IMG/VR virus record: IMGVR_UViG_3300042914_001924
Coordinates: 1 to 35,371 of that record
Strand: one strand, 5' to 3'
From: a virus
DNA: 35,371 nucleotides
Part shown: piece after piece, positions 1 to 9,004 of the stretch
Numbering within the stretch: the first letter of the stretch is position 1
How the letters are laid out: every line of letters begins with the position of its first letter
The notes under the pieces: generated by a model
Database searches by the model: none
What the model was told of the DNA's origin: nothing
Seen by the model: only the letters and a program-made list of their open reading frames with translations
Made by a program: the position numbers and the translations under genes

Positions 1-756
1 CAAAGTGAAACTATTGTAAGTAGCCAGTACGGAATTGGTATAGTCATTATCCTGAAGTGATGCCTGAATGATTCGCTCCATGATGCTTATCACATAGGCA
101 TCATCGGCATTCAATTGTGGCAACTGAAACTTCCTTTGATTTTCATAGGGATTAGCCGGTGCAGGGAATCTCTCAATCTCGTTGCCATCAAGTCTCCAGT
201 CCTTTCCTCTGGCAAGTCCAGAAGTGGCAACCAGTGACAATGGATCAAAAGAATAGGTAATCGGAAAGAAGGCAGAGCCATTGAGATTTATTACCTCTAA
301 TGCCTCTTTTACCTTCGACTCCTCTGCAATCAATGGAGCATCGAATGTTCCAGTGTATGCACCAGGCGTAAACCCTGCATAAATACCAGATGCAGTAATG
401 ACTTTATTACTAACATTGGCTAAACCAAATATCCAAACCTCCTGAGATGGGTCTACCTTATAAAGATTTAAATCCCTTATGTAAAAGTTATAGATATAGT
501 CAGTTCCAGATATTACAATGTTAGAAACTATGGTATAGTTGCCATAGTACGGATAGGCATTATATTGGTCAATAAATGTCCTTAGACTTAACTTCAACTG
601 AGGAAGTGTAGTTACCCCGACTGTTACCCATGTTGGCAACGCAGCAGTTACTGCTAAATAAATCTCATTAAGCAAATCAGAGGCAATCTGATTGTCAGGA
701 TAAAATCCGGTGTTCCATCCGGTTTCCCATCGGTAAAATGGATGTGGATTAAGCAT
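1..756 (-). CDS. Large virion protein, N-terminal part (gene crosses the window ends)
   Basis: Open frame of 252 codons starting at ATG 756 and running off the left edge with no stop. It overlaps the stop of the upstream gene by 8 bases (ATGCTTAA), which supports this start. The protein is rich in Y, N, T and aromatic residues and looks like a beta-rich structural protein; I recognise no family. The frame at base 1 is in phase with the minus-strand frame that enters at base 35371, so this is most likely the first quarter of one protein of about 976 residues completed by 33197-35371, if the genome is circular. It sits after the tail fibre and two small genes, so a distal tail or host-contact role is likely but inferred only from position. 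Confidence 0.7.
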   Translation of the reverse strand, partial: MLNPHPFYRWETGWNTGFYPDNQIASDLLNEIYLAVTAALPTWVTVGVTTLPQLKLSLRTFIDQYNAYPYYGNYTIVSNIVISGTDYIYNFYIRDLNLYKVDPSQEVWIFGLANVSNKVITASGIYAGFTPGAYTGTFDAPLIAEESKVKEALEVINLNGSAFFPITYSFDPLSLVATSGLARGKDWRLDGNEIERFPAPANPYENQRKFQLPQLNADDAYVISIMERIIQASLQDNDYTNSVLATYNSFTL

Positions 757-1156
757 AGAAATAGAATGGCTCTAAAACTTCGCCTACTACCTCCCAAGGA
801 TTTTGTTTGGCAAAGTCAGCAGGAAGTACCTGGCACAATTCTGCATAGCTAAGAGGAGTAAAGTCAAACTCTACTTCCCTACTCAGCAACTCCTTGTGTG
901 CCTTCTTGAATGCCCTTTCACCATCGGCAGTAAATTCATAGTTGCCTTGGGCATCTCTGGTAATCTTATTGTTTTCCTTATTGCAATGCTCAATTCTTAA
1001 ATCATCAATATCCTCTGTCAATTGCTCAAGAATAGGCTGCAACTTTTTAGCAAGTTTACCCAATTGAATTACCGGAGCATAGTCATCTACTTCTGGCAGT
1101 GACTTGACACCATCATTAAAGTTTTTAAGAATTATTGCCTTTTTATAGGTTATCAT
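749..1156 (-). CDS. Hypothetical protein in the tail region (135 aa)
   Basis: Soluble, charged protein of 135 residues with no membrane segment or signal peptide. It is rich in E, K and aromatic residues and ends in a hydrophobic, tyrosine-rich tail (FYFYA). It starts 5 bases after the stop of the 103-aa gene and overlaps the start of the large virion protein by 8 bases, so it is translated within the tail operon. Similar small genes after fibres sometimes encode fibre-assembly chaperones, but nothing here proves that. Family not recognised. Confidence 0.75.
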   Translation of the reverse strand: MITYKKAIILKNFNDGVKSLPEVDDYAPVIQLGKLAKKLQPILEQLTEDIDDLRIEHCNKENNKITRDAQGNYEFTADGERAFKKAHKELLSREVEFDFTPLSYAELCQVLPADFAKQNPWEVVGEVLEPFYFYA

Positions 1157-1161
1157 AAGTA

Positions 1162-1473
1162 TTAATTGAATCTGCCTTCTTGGTCTGCTTGCTGAATCTT
1201 GGCAATTACTAAATCCTGAATAATTACTTGCTCATCAAGCATAGCCATATACATTTCAAACTCCTCCCCAACGGCAGTTAGATTAACAATCTTCGGAGGA
1301 ATGATGTCAATAGGCAAATCATTCTGGTCAAAGTAATTTACTTGAGTCATCAGATTGATACACTCTCCTGTGAATGGTAGCGCATTGATTTGCAAGGCTG
1401 CCATTGTTGCCGTCCTCTTAAAGCCATACACAGGCTCATTGCTGATGGGTACTATGATGTTGTAGTTGCTCAT
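1162..1473 (-). CDS. Hypothetical protein downstream of the tail fibre (103 aa)
   Basis: Small soluble protein of 103 residues with the start ATG only 4 bases after the fibre gene stop. The N-terminal half is beta-like and hydrophobic, the C-terminal half is helical and acidic. Its tight spacing between the fibre and the 135-aa gene suggests it belongs to the tail operon, possibly as a minor tail or fibre-accessory protein. I do not recognise a family and no catalytic motif is visible. Confidence 0.75.
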   Translation of the reverse strand: MSNYNIIVPISNEPVYGFKRTATMAALQINALPFTGECINLMTQVNYFDQNDLPIDIIPPKIVNLTAVGEEFEMYMAMLDEQVIIQDLVIAKIQQADQEGRFN

Positions 1474-1477
1474 ATTG

Positions 1478-3829
1478 TTATGCTAATATACCTGTGTTTA
1501 CAAGTGCTGCTGCTATCTGCGCAATTGTATATCCTCCATAAGTATCGGTGGTGGTTACTGTTGTTCCCGCCCCGCCTACACGGGCAGCACCCGTTATTGC
1601 AGTGGTCGGCTGAACTATTGGAGTTTTATTCCAGAAAGCTATTTTCTGATTCGTTGCTGTGCCTATCTTAGTTCCGGTTGTGGCGTTTACAGCAATATTT
1701 ACAGCATCGGCAAGTGTTAATGCAGAGGAATCGATTGCTGCTCTTACGGTGGTTGAGCCATTTGTATAAAATTTAATGGCGTTAGGAGTTGTTATCCAAA
1801 GGTTTCCTCCAGCAGACGAGCCATCTACGCCAAATCCGTTGTCTAAAGTTGTGTGCGAATACAACACAATTTTTGTGCCTGCCGAGCGAGTGCCGCTTGT
1901 TAATGCCGGGTCTCCAAAATTGCCAGCCCCAAAGCTAATCCATTGATAGGTAGTGCCATTTATTAACATCTGCGGTATTGTTGCTGCTCCTGTTGCAGTT
2001 AGATTTAAGCCGCGAACTGTTGATGCATACCTAAATGCTCCTGCAATTGCTGTACTGCTGTCTGGATAGAAACCAACGCTATTTGGACTTGAAATCCATA
2101 AATTACCTCCGGATGCGCCTCCGTCTGCACCAATCGCATTGTCTGTGGTAGTTGGACCTATATTTGGATATATAACTATTTTAGTTCCTGCACTTCTTGT
2201 TCCAGTGGCTGGAATGGCAAGTCCATTTACTCCAAAATTTATCCAGTTCATTGTGCTTCCAGAAAAAGCCACTTGAGCTGTTGTTGTACTTCCTGCCCCT
2301 GTTATGCTTATGGCAGTTCCTGTGGATGCAGGTAAATTAAAAGTTTTAGTTCCTCCTCCAATTGTTTGCGCCACTGTACTAATCATACCAGGAACTGTAT
2401 TACTTGCTGGTCCAAATGTTATTACTGAACCGGCTATGCTTGCTCCATTTGTTTGAGGAGATGCGCTGAATGCACCAACTGTACTAACTCCAGTAGTTGT
2501 TCCGGATGTCCATTGTAAAGTGCCACCACTTCCTGTTGATTGTAGGTATTGCGCACCTACTGATGCAGCAGGAGGCATTGTAATAGTATATGAGGAAGAT
2601 GTAGTTCCTGATTGCAAAGTCAATGTATTAGCATTGGTTGCATTATGAAGTACAATTGTTCCAGTAGTTGCAGAAGCATCACCTATGGTAACACTTGAAG
2701 TAGATGTAAGACTACTAAATGAGGCAGGATTTGCAAGCAATGCCACTGTGCCAGATAGGTCTGGGAAAGTATAAATCAGGTCGCTTGTAGCATTAAACTG
2801 AAATGCACTTGTGTATGTGTCCTGCTCAAACCTAAAACCAACCTGCTTTGGTGACTTGTCAACCCAGAAAGTAATATAATCAACCAATCCAGATGGAGGA
2901 CTGGCATTGATTGTGTGCATATGGAAATGCCCATTGCCAACACTTTGACCAATTCTTGGATTTTTTATGGTAAGGACATTGTTAATGTCATCCCAAGTCA
3001 AATCGCTTACACCACCAAAAGCAGTACCTCCGTTATTGTACTGAATTTCAGTATCTGCTCCACCTGGCATAGTGCCTGGTGAAGTATTATCTATTGTGAA
3101 GTTTGGGTAAGTACCAGTTATGCCTATGCCAGTTCCGGCAGTTAAGGCAACTACCTGATCTGGTGCAGTATTTGTAACCGTGTTACTGGCAATGCTTATG
3201 CCTGTTCCTGCACTCAAAACATCCTGCTTACCATTGAATGTAGTCCAGTCTGCACTATCCAGAAAGCCATCAGTAGTACCATTAGCCTGTGGTATGCTTA
3301 TATCAGGCGCAGAACCACCAGATGATGCTAGAGGCGCAGTAGCAGTTACTGCGGTCACTGTTCCACCTCCACCACCTCCTGCAATCGGGAAGTAGCCTAC
3401 TACCCTCCAATTTCCAGAACCCTCACTCACTATCATGCAGCAGTCATTGGCAGCAGTAGTAATGTTGGCAGTACCTGGAAGAATCAGTGATGTGGCATTA
3501 TATGTCAAAGTGCAGACACCATCAAAGACAAGGACAAACCTTGCTCCGGCAGTGACTGTACCAAAGGAACTGATTGTGGCTGCTCCAGTGATGTGCAAGA
3601 AGTTTCCAGTAGCAGAACTAAGATCAACAGTAGATGATGCAGCCAAGGCACTTCCCTCTGCCTCATAGATGGCATTCTCAAGTGTTGACTTGTCCTTCTG
3701 AGTGATAAAGGAATCAATCCCATTGGTTATCCACTGCCTTAAATCAGCAGGGGAAATCAGTTGGGATGTATTGTCCGGGAAATTGCTTTGGCTTGTAGCC
3801 TGTAATTGACTTCTATTCTGGTTAGCCAT
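1478..3829 (-). CDS. Tail fibre / receptor-binding protein
   Basis: 783-residue protein rich in G, A, S and T. Residues 1-60 form a polar, helical N-terminus that may anchor to the tail. A glycine run at 151-156 is followed by motifs common in phage fibres (VTAVTATAPL, DGFLDSADWTTFNGKQ, EIQYNNGG). Residues about 524-600 and 625-698 are two diverged copies of one module sharing GTRSAGTKIV and GGNLWI. The C-terminus (IAFWNKTPIVQPT, then a GGAGTTVTTTDTYGGYTIAQI-type ending) resembles the trimerising end of many phage fibres. I see no peptidase S74 chaperone domain. It lies directly after the distal tail protein, the usual place for a host-recognition fibre. Function is inferred from composition, motifs and position. 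Confidence 0.85.
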   Translation of the reverse strand: MANQNRSQLQATSQSNFPDNTSQLISPADLRQWITNGIDSFITQKDKSTLENAIYEAEGSALAASSTVDLSSATGNFLHITGAATISSFGTVTAGARFVLVFDGVCTLTYNATSLILPGTANITTAANDCCMIVSEGSGNWRVVGYFPIAGGGGGGTVTAVTATAPLASSGGSAPDISIPQANGTTDGFLDSADWTTFNGKQDVLSAGTGISIASNTVTNTAPDQVVALTAGTGIGITGTYPNFTIDNTSPGTMPGGADTEIQYNNGGTAFGGVSDLTWDDINNVLTIKNPRIGQSVGNGHFHMHTINASPPSGLVDYITFWVDKSPKQVGFRFEQDTYTSAFQFNATSDLIYTFPDLSGTVALLANPASFSSLTSTSSVTIGDASATTGTIVLHNATNANTLTLQSGTTSSSYTITMPPAASVGAQYLQSTGSGGTLQWTSGTTTGVSTVGAFSASPQTNGASIAGSVITFGPASNTVPGMISTVAQTIGGGTKTFNLPASTGTAISITGAGSTTTAQVAFSGSTMNWINFGVNGLAIPATGTRSAGTKIVIYPNIGPTTTDNAIGADGGASGGNLWISSPNSVGFYPDSSTAIAGAFRYASTVRGLNLTATGAATIPQMLINGTTYQWISFGAGNFGDPALTSGTRSAGTKIVLYSHTTLDNGFGVDGSSAGGNLWITTPNAIKFYTNGSTTVRAAIDSSALTLADAVNIAVNATTGTKIGTATNQKIAFWNKTPIVQPTTAITGAARVGGAGTTVTTTDTYGGYTIAQIAAALVNTGILA

Positions 3830-3831
3830 GT

Positions 3832-6099
3832 TTACCCATTGTCATATCCATCATCAAATCCTGCATCGAATGCTCCACCCAAGGCAGAATCTAAATTAGA
3901 CATTAGTAAGGTGAAATTGGTTGTACCACCGGAGGCATCTTCTGGCTGATTGGTCGCATTGGTGATGAATCCCTCAATGACCAGACTTCCAGAAGTGAGC
4001 CGAACCTTCCGGTATTGCTCATCTTGGCTCAAAGTTAAGAAATCGCACAGACTTTGTGGATAACTAAAATTGACTTCAATGGGTTTGAATAAATAATCTT
4101 TGTAGGCATCAGCCAGAATCAGAGGAGAGATAGGATAGTTCTCATTTACTGCCTGACTTGGTAAAGCAAACATCTCACAAATCACATAGCCAGGGTCAAC
4201 TGAACTAACAAAGGTTGTCTGGTACTGCCCAACCTGGTAACGCAGATTAGGATATGGATAGGCAACAGTCAGTGGCACTCCATAGGTATGCATACCTAAG
4301 ACCTTCCACCAGCGATAGGCAACCCTTGCAGGAGTGTGGTAGATATTGTAAAGTCCATCCAGAAAGCCACTATTGTTTCCAGAAACATCCGAACTCAAGC
4401 TCACTGTGCCTGGTAAGAATACAATTGAGCCAGTCTCATCCGGTAGAGCATACTCTGATGTTTCAATTGGATTGATGGTCAGGTCATCATTATTGAGCCA
4501 GATAATGAATATGTCATAGTCATTAGGTCTGTCTGATGTCGCTCCTCCATAAGTAATGTCTGACATCCTACGGTAAAACTCAATGCACATCCCTTCTGCT
4601 ATAATTTCAGACCTCAAGTCTTCTTTAGCAGAAGAGCCTTCATTCATTGCTTTGTTTGGCACAAAGTAATTGCGGTCAGTATGCACAGCATAAGTACCAG
4701 TTAGCTGAATGTTCTTCCACTTGTCGGTATAGCCAAGGGTAAAGTTGTTTTTAAGAATATCGACCTTGGCTATTTGGTCTATCTCTCCGACATTGGCAAA
4801 GGTCTGGCTAAGTAAGTTCTGGTAGAAGTACTCTCTTGGCTCAACTCTGATTTTCCACTCTGACCCAGTCCATTCAAATGCCCATCCAAGGCAGAAGATT
4901 TTATCCAGATTGTCAAAGCTAAACTTCCAAGATGTCTTTAGCTGCTCATATCCTGATGTATCAGCAGAACCTCTTATTCTTAGTCCATTGGTTAGGGCAT
5001 TATTCCAGTAGCAACCACCACCAGTTTCACTGAAGGTATCTGATAGCAGCTTATTGTTGCTACCAGTCATAATATAGATTGCACGGTTTAGCCATTCTTC
5101 AATGGTTAGTACATCACAAAGAGAAGCAAATTGAGAATTGCTTTTTTCAGTCAACTTAAAGCTGACAATATCAATTGTGACATCAGAATTGAATGGATTG
5201 CCAAGATAGCTTGCATAAACTAAAAGATTAAGCTTGATACCTGGGTTTACACAAAGCTGAACATTGGTAAAGCTAATGTTATAGGTTTGAACTCCTGGTC
5301 CTTGAGTTGTATTTAAAATATATGTTGGAGTGCCAGGAACATTCCCATTAAAGTCTAAAAAATATACTTGAACATCAACAGTGTTTGTTGGATGATTATT
5401 TTGAACTGTTAATTCAAAGCTTCCAGTAGCATCTACACACCTTGCAAATCCTCCATTATTGACAAAAAATGGACTTGATCCCCATGTTGCTGGCTGAATA
5501 AAAGTCAAGTCAGTGTTAAAGGTAGAGCCATACTGTTCCTTAAAGTCAGATGTTGTATAGTAAATTGGAACAATTACATCCTGATTATTAGCCTGACTGT
5601 GAGTCCTTACACTATATGACTTTGCAAATGCCTCTAAATAAAGTTCTTGCTTGTGCATCCGAATATTTCGGAAAGTCAGTGCCGAAATAGTGTCATCATT
5701 CAAGTCCTTTGTGCCATTCAGGTCAATCTCCACATCCTGCCTTGACTTGAATTGCTCCCTAAACTCATCATCAATGATGCCTACGGTAATCTCCCATGAA
5801 TCCGTGTCGCACACATTATGCTCCTGGTAGATTGCCATGTTCAGGAATCCCTGAAATTCATAAGGCGCATTGTTATAGCCTACATCAGAGGTGATGGTAA
5901 TGGCAATAGGCTGATTGATAAAGTATTGGTCAAAGATTGACTTGATATACCTTGCTCCTCGCTCATAGAACTTAACCTCAGTACTGAATGGCTGATCTAT
6001 GCCATGCGATTCCATTCTGACTGCTGTGAACTCCACGGCATCCCAGCCAATCGGTTCTTCAACCTCAATGCCATCAAGGTAAAACTTCCAGTTTGCCAT
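3832..6099 (-). CDS. Distal tail / baseplate hub-like protein
   Basis: 755-residue protein encoded immediately after the tape measure; its ATG shares a base with the tape measure stop (TAATG). The N-terminus (about 1-160), with alternating beta-type sequence and the segment FYERGARYIKSIFDQY, is plausible for a Dit-like or hub fold. Residues about 200-300 contain an asparagine- and threonine-rich beta segment like a carbohydrate-binding insertion. In siphophages this slot holds the distal tail protein or tail-associated hub that links tube and fibre, so I infer that role; sequence alone does not identify the family. Confidence 0.7.
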   Translation of the reverse strand: MANWKFYLDGIEVEEPIGWDAVEFTAVRMESHGIDQPFSTEVKFYERGARYIKSIFDQYFINQPIAITITSDVGYNNAPYEFQGFLNMAIYQEHNVCDTDSWEITVGIIDDEFREQFKSRQDVEIDLNGTKDLNDDTISALTFRNIRMHKQELYLEAFAKSYSVRTHSQANNQDVIVPIYYTTSDFKEQYGSTFNTDLTFIQPATWGSSPFFVNNGGFARCVDATGSFELTVQNNHPTNTVDVQVYFLDFNGNVPGTPTYILNTTQGPGVQTYNISFTNVQLCVNPGIKLNLLVYASYLGNPFNSDVTIDIVSFKLTEKSNSQFASLCDVLTIEEWLNRAIYIMTGSNNKLLSDTFSETGGGCYWNNALTNGLRIRGSADTSGYEQLKTSWKFSFDNLDKIFCLGWAFEWTGSEWKIRVEPREYFYQNLLSQTFANVGEIDQIAKVDILKNNFTLGYTDKWKNIQLTGTYAVHTDRNYFVPNKAMNEGSSAKEDLRSEIIAEGMCIEFYRRMSDITYGGATSDRPNDYDIFIIWLNNDDLTINPIETSEYALPDETGSIVFLPGTVSLSSDVSGNNSGFLDGLYNIYHTPARVAYRWWKVLGMHTYGVPLTVAYPYPNLRYQVGQYQTTFVSSVDPGYVICEMFALPSQAVNENYPISPLILADAYKDYLFKPIEVNFSYPQSLCDFLTLSQDEQYRKVRLTSGSLVIEGFITNATNQPEDASGGTTNFTLLMSNLDSALGGAFDAGFDDGYDNG

Positions 6100-8636
6100 T
6101 AGTTCTTTATTCCAAATCTATTGTTAAGAATCTTAGTGCTGCGCCTTGGAGTCCTGATGTACTTCTCAAAGCCTTTTTCATCCATGCTTAGCTGAGTGAT
6201 TGGTAGACCTTTTAGAATGCTTCCAAGCTCATCCAATTTGCCCACAACTGGAGAGGCTGTGCTGCTGCTTCTGTTGGCATAGTGGTTAGCCAGGAACAAC
6301 TCCTGCCTACTCAGTGCATGGTTAGGTATTACTTGAGAGCCTTTTGGAAGGTCAACCAGAGTAGCAGTAGGAGGAGTGAAGTAGACCTTGCCTGATTCAG
6401 TGACAACCTTTTCAACTCCTCTCTCACCGACAATTGCCTTACCTCCTTTGAATGGCTTGCCCTTAGTACCTTCTGCAAATTCTGGTACTGGTTGAGCCAT
6501 TATAAAGCCAATCTGGGCAGCTGCAATACCTGCTGATAAGGCTGCAAGTGGAGCAGTTAAAGGATTTGCACTATACTTTACAAGTTGTTGACCTAATTCA
6601 AATATAATATTTGCAATTGCAGCAGCTTGTTGTGCTTTAAATTGCTTGATATTTATTTCCTTTTCCTTCTCTGCTTTCTTTTGATTTAACTCATCAATCT
6701 TCTGCTGATTGCCATCAGCTAACTTTATCTCTTGGTCATATCTTTTCTGGAGCAAGGTCATCTCATTACTAAGGTTAGCCTGATAAAGATTGAATGCGCC
6801 ATTGACAAGTGTTGAACCTAATTCAATAGCTTTTTCACGGATTGCTAATTTCTCTTCTTCTTCTCTTTTTGCTCTTTCAATTCGTTCTTTAGCAAACTTT
6901 TCATCTAAATCATTTAACTTTTCTTGAAGTTTTATTTCTAATTGTTCCTTTTCAAAATTGGTTTTTGCTGTTCTATCAACACTTTCCTTTTGAGCCTTTG
7001 CCCTTTCTTCATCATTTTTCTTATATTCCATCCGCATTTTGTTAATGGAATCTAAAGTACTTTGAGTTTCTTCCTTTAATCCTCGGATGGTTTCAACTTT
7101 ATTTAGTTCTCTTTGAAGTCTGGTTTTTTCTATTCCATCAATAGCTGCCTGTACACCTAAATCAGAATATTTGACCTGTAAATCATAAACATCTTTTAGA
7201 TATTTTTCCTCTGCCTTATATTCTTCTCTAAGGATATCAGCTTTTTTCGTAAAGTTTATTTTTATTCTAAGATTAGCTAATTCTTTTTCCAATTGTAAAA
7301 GCCTAAGTCTTTCTTGATATTCTTTCGCTAACTCCTTAGGGTCAATATTTAATTGATTAACCTTTTCTTTTTTATTTATTAGTTCATCAAGTGCTTTAAG
7401 TTCACCTTGATATTTTGCTGTTCTAAGTCCTATTGCTTCTATTTCATCCTCAATAGCTCTTATATTAGCTCTCATTACTTGCCTTCCGTATAGCCGGAAT
7501 GGACTTGACTCTTCTAGTTCTTTTTTCTGTGCTTTGAGTCTTTGATTTGCTCCATCAATTTCAGCCTTAGTTAATTCAATCTGATTTTGGATCGCAATTT
7601 TTACTTTTTCTTTTCTAGCTTTATCATAGGTAACAATTTCAGAATCCATTATAGCTTGATAGCCTTTTCCCATTGCCTTTTCCTGCTCCTGCATTGCAGT
7701 TTGTGTAGCAGTTGCTAAAAAGTCTAATGTTCTTGTTAATGTATTTACAAATTTCCCTATACCAACATTTTCATCTACTTGTCTTCCTAAGGTTTCCATC
7801 ATTGCTTGCCAAGCATTTTGGAATCTTTGAAAACCTTTACCCATTGAGTCAAGTGTAGATGCTTGCTCAGACATTTTTCCTAAAGCCTCAGTGAATGGAA
7901 CTACAAACTCGGCAGCAGTTACCTTTCCTGTTGCCATTAACTTGTTAAGCTCTTTTTCTGTAACTCCCATTGCTTTAGCAGCAATGCTGAAAGCACCAGG
8001 TATCCTATCTCCTATTTGCCCTCTAAGTTCTTCAGCTTGTACAGTACCCTTTGAAATAATTTGTGACAATGCTCTAAAAACTCCAGCAGCATCATCACTA
8101 CTTAAACCAAAAGCAGCCACAGCTTTACTTACATTTTCAAAAATCTTTTGAGTTTGTAGGTTAGAATAGCCAGCCTGATTAGCAGATGCACTTATTGCTT
8201 TAAAACCAGATGCTGCTGATTCAAGACTAATCCCAAGACTTTTACTAACATTTCTTAAAAATTCCATGTTAGCAGCACCTGCCTCAATTGATCCAGAAGT
8301 AAAGTTTATAGCTTTACGGAGAGACTCAAATTGAATTGTTGTATTGATAACTGCCTTAGAAAATTCATAGATTTTAGTAACAGAGAAATATGTAACTATA
8401 GCATTACCAACTCTTTGAGTAGCCTTTTCAATATCACTCATTCCTCTTGCTGCATTATTTGCAGCAGTTGTTGCTGATAGTCCGGCAGCTTCAAATTGTT
8501 TTTTTAACTTACCAAGCTCATTAAGAAGTTGTCTTTCCTCTGATGTAATTTTATCAAATACATCTGATGCTTGCTGAAGCTTACTCAGGTCAATGTCATA
8601 CCTGATCTTGATGTCATTGGTGGATAATGTTGCCAT
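6099..8636 (-). CDS. Tail tape measure protein
   Basis: 845 residues. Residues about 90-260 match the tape-measure N-terminal domain style (SGFKAISASANQAG, AEELRGQIGDRIPGAFSIAA). Residues about 330-660 are a long charged coiled coil. Residues about 665-710 are hydrophobic, and the C-terminus has the usual glycine-rich GERGVEKVV element. It sets tail length; at about 1.5 angstrom per residue this predicts a tail of roughly 125 nm (inference). It lies between the frameshifting chaperone gene and the distal tail gene, the canonical order. A terminator-like hairpin and a TATCTTTG box stand directly before the ATG, so it may have its own promoter. Confidence 0.95.
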   Translation of the reverse strand: MATLSTNDIKIRYDIDLSKLQQASDVFDKITSEERQLLNELGKLKKQFEAAGLSATTAANNAARGMSDIEKATQRVGNAIVTYFSVTKIYEFSKAVINTTIQFESLRKAINFTSGSIEAGAANMEFLRNVSKSLGISLESAASGFKAISASANQAGYSNLQTQKIFENVSKAVAAFGLSSDDAAGVFRALSQIISKGTVQAEELRGQIGDRIPGAFSIAAKAMGVTEKELNKLMATGKVTAAEFVVPFTEALGKMSEQASTLDSMGKGFQRFQNAWQAMMETLGRQVDENVGIGKFVNTLTRTLDFLATATQTAMQEQEKAMGKGYQAIMDSEIVTYDKARKEKVKIAIQNQIELTKAEIDGANQRLKAQKKELEESSPFRLYGRQVMRANIRAIEDEIEAIGLRTAKYQGELKALDELINKKEKVNQLNIDPKELAKEYQERLRLLQLEKELANLRIKINFTKKADILREEYKAEEKYLKDVYDLQVKYSDLGVQAAIDGIEKTRLQRELNKVETIRGLKEETQSTLDSINKMRMEYKKNDEERAKAQKESVDRTAKTNFEKEQLEIKLQEKLNDLDEKFAKERIERAKREEEEKLAIREKAIELGSTLVNGAFNLYQANLSNEMTLLQKRYDQEIKLADGNQQKIDELNQKKAEKEKEINIKQFKAQQAAAIANIIFELGQQLVKYSANPLTAPLAALSAGIAAAQIGFIMAQPVPEFAEGTKGKPFKGGKAIVGERGVEKVVTESGKVYFTPPTATLVDLPKGSQVIPNHALSRQELFLANHYANRSSSTASPVVGKLDELGSILKGLPITQLSMDEKGFEKYIRTPRRSTKILNNRFGIKN

Positions 8637-8650
8637 GCCCCAAAGATAGC

Positions 8651-8679
8651 AAAGAAAAAAGCCACCGGAATCCAGTGGC
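8651..8679 (-). terminator. Intrinsic terminator between chaperone and tape measure genes
   Basis: On the minus strand GCCACTGG-ATT-CCGGTGGC forms an 8-bp stem (one G·T pair) with a 3-base loop, followed by TTTTTTCTTT. This is a classic intrinsic terminator placed after the chaperone genes and before the tape measure ATG. It may partly reduce tape measure expression relative to upstream genes. A candidate -7 box, TATCTTTG, follows it at 8641-8648. Confidence 0.75.
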
Positions 8680-8719
8680 TCTTTCGGTTCTGAAATCTAA
8701 ACCAAAACAAGATGACAAT

Positions 8720-9004
8720 TCATGATGCCTTACTTCTTTTTTTCTTTTGCTCCGCAATATAGCTGCTTACTATCAGATAGTACTCGTAGATTGGTCTTTC
8801 GACCAGGAACTTAATTCTTTGAGCATCTCCACCTGCAACTCTAAACTGCTCATCAAATCTTTGTCTGTGCTGTCTTGTGATTGAAGTCCAATAATGTGTT
8901 TCAGGTTGTTTAGGCTTTGGAGAGTTTCTGCCTGCAAATAGGTCGGGAAATTCTTGCTGTATTCTGTCAAAGAGGGCAGAAAAGCGTACTCCGGCAGATT
9001 CAAA
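8720..9004 (-). CDS. Frameshift extension of the tail assembly chaperone (-1 frame)
   Basis: At 9002-9010 the minus strand reads GG followed by nine T after a G (codons GGT TTT TTT TTG), an ideal slippery run. A -1 slip there opens a frame of 94 further codons ending at TGA 8722-8720, giving a 268-aa fusion instead of the 250-aa unshifted protein. The extension looks like a true protein: PKPKQPETHYW, RQRFDEQFRVAGGDAQRIKF and ERPIYEYYLIVSSYIAEQ, the last resembling the ends of T-type tail chaperones. It uses 53 bases beyond the zero-frame stop that are otherwise non-coding. Position just before the tape measure fits lambda G/GT. A homopolymer sequencing error is the alternative. Confidence 0.75.
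   Translation of the reverse strand, partial: FESAGVRFSALFDRIQQEFPDLFAGRNSPKPKQPETHYWTSITRQHRQRFDEQFRVAGGDAQRIKFLVERPIYEYYLIVSSYIAEQKKKRSKAS

Noticed and set aside
3180-3668. Plus-strand open frames opposite the tail fibre gene.
   Set aside because: They mirror the repetitive alanine/glycine codons of the fibre, have no leader motif or neighbours on that strand and look like antisense shadows.
8712-8762. 16-codon plus-strand frame after a CTAAACCAA motif.
   Set aside because: Too short to support as a gene, and it overlaps the chaperone extension on the other strand; kept only as a motif occurrence.
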